Shown piece after piece: positions 60,368-64,000 of a stretch of DNA of 64,000 bases (position 1 is its first letter; each line of letters begins with the position of its first letter). The notes below the pieces were generated by a model that saw only the letters and a list, made by a program, of their open reading frames with translations, had not been told where the DNA came from and did no database searches. The position numbers were made by a program, and so were the translations under genes. This DNA comes from Burkholderia sp. GAS332. GTDB taxonomy: Bacteria > Pseudomonadota > Gammaproteobacteria > Burkholderiales > Burkholderiaceae. Location: NCBI GenBank assembly GCA_900142905.1, contig FSRV01000001.1:1860001-1924000 (forward strand). The letters are read 5' to 3'.

Positions 60368-63055
60368 TCATGCTACGAGGTGCTGCCGCAGATACTCAGC
60401 GGTGCGGCTTTCCTTCGCGCGCACGACCTGGGCCGGTGTGCCGCTCGCGACGATCTTGCCGCCGGCGTCGCCGGCGCCCGGGCCGACGTCGACAACCCAG
60501 TCGCTTTGTGCGGCCACCCGCATGTCGTGCTCCACCACGACGACGGTGTTGCCGGCATCCACGAGTCCCTGGAGTTGCACCATCAACCGGTCGACATCGG
60601 CGGGATGCAGGCCGGTGGTCGGTTCGTCGAGGATATACAGCGTGTCGCCGCGTTGCGCGCGTTGCAGTTCCGTGGCGAGCTTGATGCGCTGAGCTTCGCC
60701 ACCGGACAATTCGGTGGCGGGCTGACCAAGCCGCAGATAGCCGAGACCGATGTCACGCAACACTTTCAGTGCGCGCATCACGCTGGCTTCGTCAGCGAAG
60801 AAATCGCAGGCGGCGTCGACGGTCAAGCCGAGCACTTCGGCGATGTTCTTATCGCGCCATGTGACTTCAAGCGTCTGCGTGTTGTAGCGCGTGCCGTCAC
60901 AGGTCGAGCAGGGCGCATAGACGCTTGGCAGGAACAGTAGTTCGACGCTGACGAAGCCTTCGCCTTCACACGTCGGGCAACGGCCTTGCGCCACGTTGAA
61001 CGAGAAGCGGCCTGCGCCGTAGCGACGCCTGCGAGCCAGTGGCGTGTCGGCGAACAGCTTGCGCACGTGGTCGAAGAGGCCCGTGTAGGTGGCGAGATTG
61101 GAACGCGGCGTGCGGCCGATCGGTTTCTGATCGACGCGCACGAGGCGGCGCAGCGCGTCCATGCCTTCGGCAATGCGGCCGCCGGTCGGCGCGCTCGCGG
61201 CCGCGAGCAACGGGTCCTGCTCGTCGTCGTCCGGGTTTTCAAAGACGCGTCCAAGGTGGCTAGCGACCAGTTCCGGCAACGCCTGGCTCACGAGGCTCGA
61301 TTTGCCCGAGCCCGACACGCCCGTGACGGCAGTCAGGCAGCCGAGCGGAAACGCGGCGTCCAGCCCATGCAGATTGTTGCGCGTGATGCCGGCGAGCCGC
61401 AGCCAGCCGGTCGGTTCGCGCGTCGCGCGTTTGACGGGCGCGGGCGGCGCAAACAGATACCGGCGCGTATGCGACGCTTCGACATTCGCGAGGCCGGCGG
61501 GCGGACCACTATAGACCACATGGCCGCCGGCTTCGCCGGCCGCGGGACCGACATCGACGAGCCAGTCGGCGCGCCGCATCATCTGCAGATCGTGTTCGAC
61601 GACAAACAGCGAATTGCCCGCGGCCTTCAGGCTCTGCAGCGCGCTGAAGAGCGCTTCGCCATCCGCGGGGTGCAGGCCAGCCGATGGCTCGTCGAGTACA
61701 TACACGACGCCGAACAACTGCGACGACAACTGCGTGGCGAGTCGCAAGCGCTGCAGTTCGCCGGATGACAGCGTCGGCGTACTGCGCTCCAGCGCGAGAT
61801 AGCCCAGACCCAGATCGACCAGAGTCGTCAGGCGTTCGAGCAACTCGGCTGCAATGCGTTGCGCGGCGACGCGTTTTTCCTCCGACAGGTTGGGTGTGCG
61901 CCGCACGTCGGGCGAGGCTTTATGCGCGGAACCGCCTGCGGCAATCCGCTTATCGACGGCATCGCGCATGGCGCTCTTGCTGAGCACGCTGCCTTTGCCG
62001 GCGTCTTTCCCCGAATGAGCGGCATCCGGCTCGGGCCATTCGCCGCGCGCGATCGGTTCGAGCATCTCGGCAAGTCTGGCTAGCGGCAACTGCGCGAACG
62101 CGCCGATATCGAGCCCGGCGAATTTCACCGACAGCGCTTCCTTCTTGAGTCGCTTGCCATGACAGGCCGGACAGACGCTGCCAATCATGAATTGCGACAC
62201 GCGTTTTTTCATCAGCGCGCTTTGCGTGTTCGCGAACGTGTGCAGCACATAGCGGCGTGCACCGGTGAATGTCCCTTGATAGCTTGGTTCGTCCTTGCGC
62301 TTGAGCGCGGCACGCGTTTCTTTCGGCGTGAGTCCCGCGTAGACGGGCGCGGTCGGCTGTTCGTCGGTGAAGAGAATCCAGTCACGGTCTTTCTTCGGTA
62401 AATCGCGCCACGGTTTATCGACGTCGTAGCCAAGGGTCACCAGAATGTCGCGCAGGTTTTGTCCGTGCCACGCGGGCGGCCATGCAGCGATTGCGCGCTC
62501 GCGAATGGTCAGCGAGTCGTCGGGCACCATCGATTTTTCCGTGACCTCGTACACGCGGCCAAGTCCATGGCAAGTCGGACAGGCGCCTTGCACCGTGTTC
62601 GGCGAGAAATCCTCGGCGAACAGCATGGGCTGCTTCGACGGGTAGTCGCCCGTGCGCGAATAGAGCATGCGCACGAGACTCGACAGCGTGGTCACGCTGC
62701 CAACCGACGAGCGCACGCTCGGCGTGCCGCGCTGCTGTTGCAACGCGACCGCGGGCGGCAGGCCTTCGATGGCGTCCACTTCGGGCACGCCGACCTGCTC
62801 GATCAGGCGCCGGGCATACGGCGCGACCGATTCGAAATAGCGCCGCTGCGCTTCGGCGTACAACGTGCCGAATGCCAGCGACGATTTGCCCGATCCGGAC
62901 ACGCCGGTGAAGACGACCAGCGCATCACGCGGAATCCGCACATCGATGTTTTTCAGATTGTGTTCGCGAGCGCCGCGCACCTGCACGAAGCCGGTGAAGG
63001 CGGCTTCCTCGGACGGCGGCGGCGTCGAGCGGGCTTTGTTGTGGATGGCGTCCAT
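60368..63055 (-). CDS. UvrA2-type excinuclease ATPase paralogue
   Basis: An 895-residue UvrA-like protein with two ABC ATPase modules. Module I has Walker A GVSGSGKSS at residues 51-59, signature LSSGELQRLRLATQL and Walker B VVYVLDEPSAGLHPAD. Module II has GVSGSGKSSLVSQ, LSGGEAQRIKLATEL and LYILDEPTTGLHPAD. Zinc-finger CxxC pairs occur (CPTCHG, CPACHG, CPTCEG, CSTCDG). After SLVRMLYSRTGDYPSKQP it runs straight to the first zinc finger; the ~100-residue UvrB-binding domain of canonical UvrA is absent, as in class II UvrA (UvrA2). These are linked to DNA damage or drug tolerance. ATG at 63055; no leader gene follows. Confidence 0.92.
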   Translation of the reverse strand: MDAIHNKARSTPPPSEEAAFTGFVQVRGAREHNLKNIDVRIPRDALVVFTGVSGSGKSSLAFGTLYAEAQRRYFESVAPYARRLIEQVGVPEVDAIEGLPPAVALQQQRGTPSVRSSVGSVTTLSSLVRMLYSRTGDYPSKQPMLFAEDFSPNTVQGACPTCHGLGRVYEVTEKSMVPDDSLTIRERAIAAWPPAWHGQNLRDILVTLGYDVDKPWRDLPKKDRDWILFTDEQPTAPVYAGLTPKETRAALKRKDEPSYQGTFTGARRYVLHTFANTQSALMKKRVSQFMIGSVCPACHGKRLKKEALSVKFAGLDIGAFAQLPLARLAEMLEPIARGEWPEPDAAHSGKDAGKGSVLSKSAMRDAVDKRIAAGGSAHKASPDVRRTPNLSEEKRVAAQRIAAELLERLTTLVDLGLGYLALERSTPTLSSGELQRLRLATQLSSQLFGVVYVLDEPSAGLHPADGEALFSALQSLKAAGNSLFVVEHDLQMMRRADWLVDVGPAAGEAGGHVVYSGPPAGLANVEASHTRRYLFAPPAPVKRATREPTGWLRLAGITRNNLHGLDAAFPLGCLTAVTGVSGSGKSSLVSQALPELVASHLGRVFENPDDDEQDPLLAAASAPTGGRIAEGMDALRRLVRVDQKPIGRTPRSNLATYTGLFDHVRKLFADTPLARRRRYGAGRFSFNVAQGRCPTCEGEGFVSVELLFLPSVYAPCSTCDGTRYNTQTLEVTWRDKNIAEVLGLTVDAACDFFADEASVMRALKVLRDIGLGYLRLGQPATELSGGEAQRIKLATELQRAQRGDTLYILDEPTTGLHPADVDRLMVQLQGLVDAGNTVVVVEHDMRVAAQSDWVVDVGPGAGDAGGKIVASGTPAQVVRAKESRTAEYLRQHLVA

Positions 63056-63223
63056 ATCGATGAGTGGCGAATAAGCATGGCCCTGCGGGCCAACGCTAGC
63101 GAAGCTGCACGGAGCATGCCCGACGGTTATCTGGCGATGATGCCAGTGAAGGCAGGGCGCACCCACCCCCGTCAATCCAGAAATGACAGCCTATCATTGA
63201 AGCGCCTATCCGCGCGGCATTGC

Positions 63224-63331
63224 CTACTGACCCACGGTTTCCATCTGCTCCGGCACGCCCGCATTCAAGCAGATGTGTTTCAGTTCGGTGAAGTCCGCCA
63301 GTGCATCGTACCCGTGCAGTTGTGCGTTCAT
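63224..63331 (-). pseudogene. Aldehyde dehydrogenase C-terminal tail (fragment)
   Basis: A 35-codon ORF: MNAQLHGYDALADFTELKHI, CLNAGVPEQMETVGQ, stop. The DALxDFTELKHIC pattern resembles the last strands of aldehyde dehydrogenases. Its ATG overlaps the stop of the LysR gene, which is probably accidental. Either a relic of a deleted dehydrogenase or a chance ORF. Confidence 0.45.
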
Positions 63332-64000
63332 CAGATTTTCCTGGTCGCGGTAGGGGTGTCCTTCGTTGCATCCAACGGCGCGGTGTTCAGCACCTGGCGC
63401 AGTTCGTCGGCGATGATCGAGATCAGCGCGTCCGCCGCGGCGCTTAGCGGCCGGCGCGGATGCGTGATGCAGACGATGTGGCGCACGATGCGTGGCGCCA
63501 GAATCGGATACGCGCGCAACGTGCCCGCTCGGACTGCGCGCTCGACCACGATACGCGGCAGGATGGTCGCGAAGCGCGTATTGCCGACCAGTTGCACGAT
63601 GCTGCTGAGCACATCGATTTCGAAGCGCGGCGTCAGGAGCACGTCCTCGTGCTGCGCGGCGGTATCGAGCACGCCGCGCAGGCCGTGCCGCTTGGTCGGC
63701 AGCACCAGTTCGAGTTCGGGCAGCTTGGCCAGCTCGATCGCGTGCGGCAGGTCGGGGCCGTGTGCCGCACTGGTGGCGAGCACCATTTCTTCGTCGAGGA
63801 TCGCGTGCGCATCGAGCGAGAGCTTGCCGCGCGGTTTGTTGATGAGCGCCGCGTCGAGCTGGCCGCCGGCGACCCAGTCGATGAAGGTCGCGCTGTAGCC
63901 GTCGGAGACGGTGACTTCGACGTACGGATATTTCTCGTGATAGCGCGACAGTGAATCGGCCAGCACGCTTTCGCTGATCGACGCAATCAACCCGATCGAC
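63331..64000 (-). CDS. LysR-family regulator, C-terminal effector domain (cut by window edge)
   Basis: The visible ~223 residues are a LysR substrate-binding domain: SIGLIASISESVLADSLSRY, EKYPYVEVTVSDGYSATFID, GGQLDAALINKPRGKLSLD and ILDEEMVLATSAAHGP. It ends LNTAPLDATKDTPTATRKI. The N-terminal helix-turn-helix lies off the right edge. Target genes would be outside the window; the truncated aldehyde dehydrogenase tail just downstream suggests a past deletion. Confidence 0.9.
   Translation of the reverse strand, partial: SIGLIASISESVLADSLSRYHEKYPYVEVTVSDGYSATFIDWVAGGQLDAALINKPRGKLSLDAHAILDEEMVLATSAAHGPDLPHAIELAKLPELELVLPTKRHGLRGVLDTAAQHEDVLLTPRFEIDVLSSIVQLVGNTRFATILPRIVVERAVRAGTLRAYPILAPRIVRHIVCITHPRRPLSAAADALISIIADELRQVLNTAPLDATKDTPTATRKI

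Noticed and set aside
46300-64000. A second copy of the guaA 3' end as the right attachment site of an island
   Set aside because: I looked for repeats of the last bases of guaA to the right and found no convincing match by eye. A computed search could still find one.

Overview
The window is 64 kb of GC-rich DNA from the main chromosome of a betaproteobacterium, most likely Burkholderia or Paraburkholderia. Gene order and protein sequences both point there: smc-zipA-ligA-def, map-glnD-rluB, rpsB-tsf-pyrH-frr-uppS-cdsA-dxr-rseP-bamA-skp-lpxD-fabZ-lpxA-lpxB-rnhB, ppsR/ppsA, smpB/ratA-rnfH and guaB-guaA. This is inferred from sequence and synteny; no database was consulted. No rRNA, tRNA, CRISPR array or intact insertion sequence was seen.

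Layout. 1-15.6 kb holds lysine biosynthesis (dapC, cut by the left edge), an EamA-type transporter, chromosome condensation and division (smc, zipA), DNA ligase, peptide deformylase, and the leftward map-glnD-rluB group. RluB carries a long repetitive basic N-terminal extension. 15.9-17.5 kb is poorly coding. It holds two small leftward membrane-protein ORFs, one apparently frameshifted, and a compact two-hairpin element ending in a strong terminator that could be a small RNA. 17.55-34.1 kb is the conserved translation and envelope cluster: ribosomal protein S2, EF-Ts, UMP kinase, ribosome recycling, isoprenoid and phospholipid synthesis, the Bam and lipid A pathways, RNase HII and an rRNA/tRNA methyltransferase. 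34.1-46.3 kb holds PEP synthase and its regulator, an NfeD/SPFH membrane pair, trans-translation and RatA/RnfH genes, a second EamA transporter, and guaB/guaA with a membrane protein between them.

From the guaA 3' end onward the character changes. 46.4-47.4 kb is a graveyard: a frameshifted etfA fragment and a frameshifted tyrosine integrase. Next (47.5-55 kb) is a compact sugar-acid cassette: mannonate dehydratase (UxuA), a fructuronate reductase/mannitol dehydrogenase (UxuB-like), an IolB-family isomerase, a LysR regulator, an atypical M24 hydrolase and an MHS-type transporter. The two rightward transcription units of the cassette share a 73-bp promoter/operator element (57 of 73 positions identical without gaps by hand count), which suggests one regulon. 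IolB catalyses a uronate aldose-ketose isomerisation in inositol breakdown. No other inositol genes are here and no UxaC is visible, so IolB may be standing in for glucuronate isomerase.

55-60 kb looks like the remains of a stress-tolerance locus: a truncated HdeD-like gene, a PRC-barrel protein, an MgtC fragment, an AraC regulator, PsiE, a Clp ATPase fragment, a UBP zinc-finger protein, and a glutaredoxin/thioredoxin-reductase fusion that has lost its NADPH-binding fold. 60.4-64 kb has a UvrA2-type ATPase lacking the UvrB-binding domain, a short aldehyde dehydrogenase tail, and a LysR regulator cut by the right edge.
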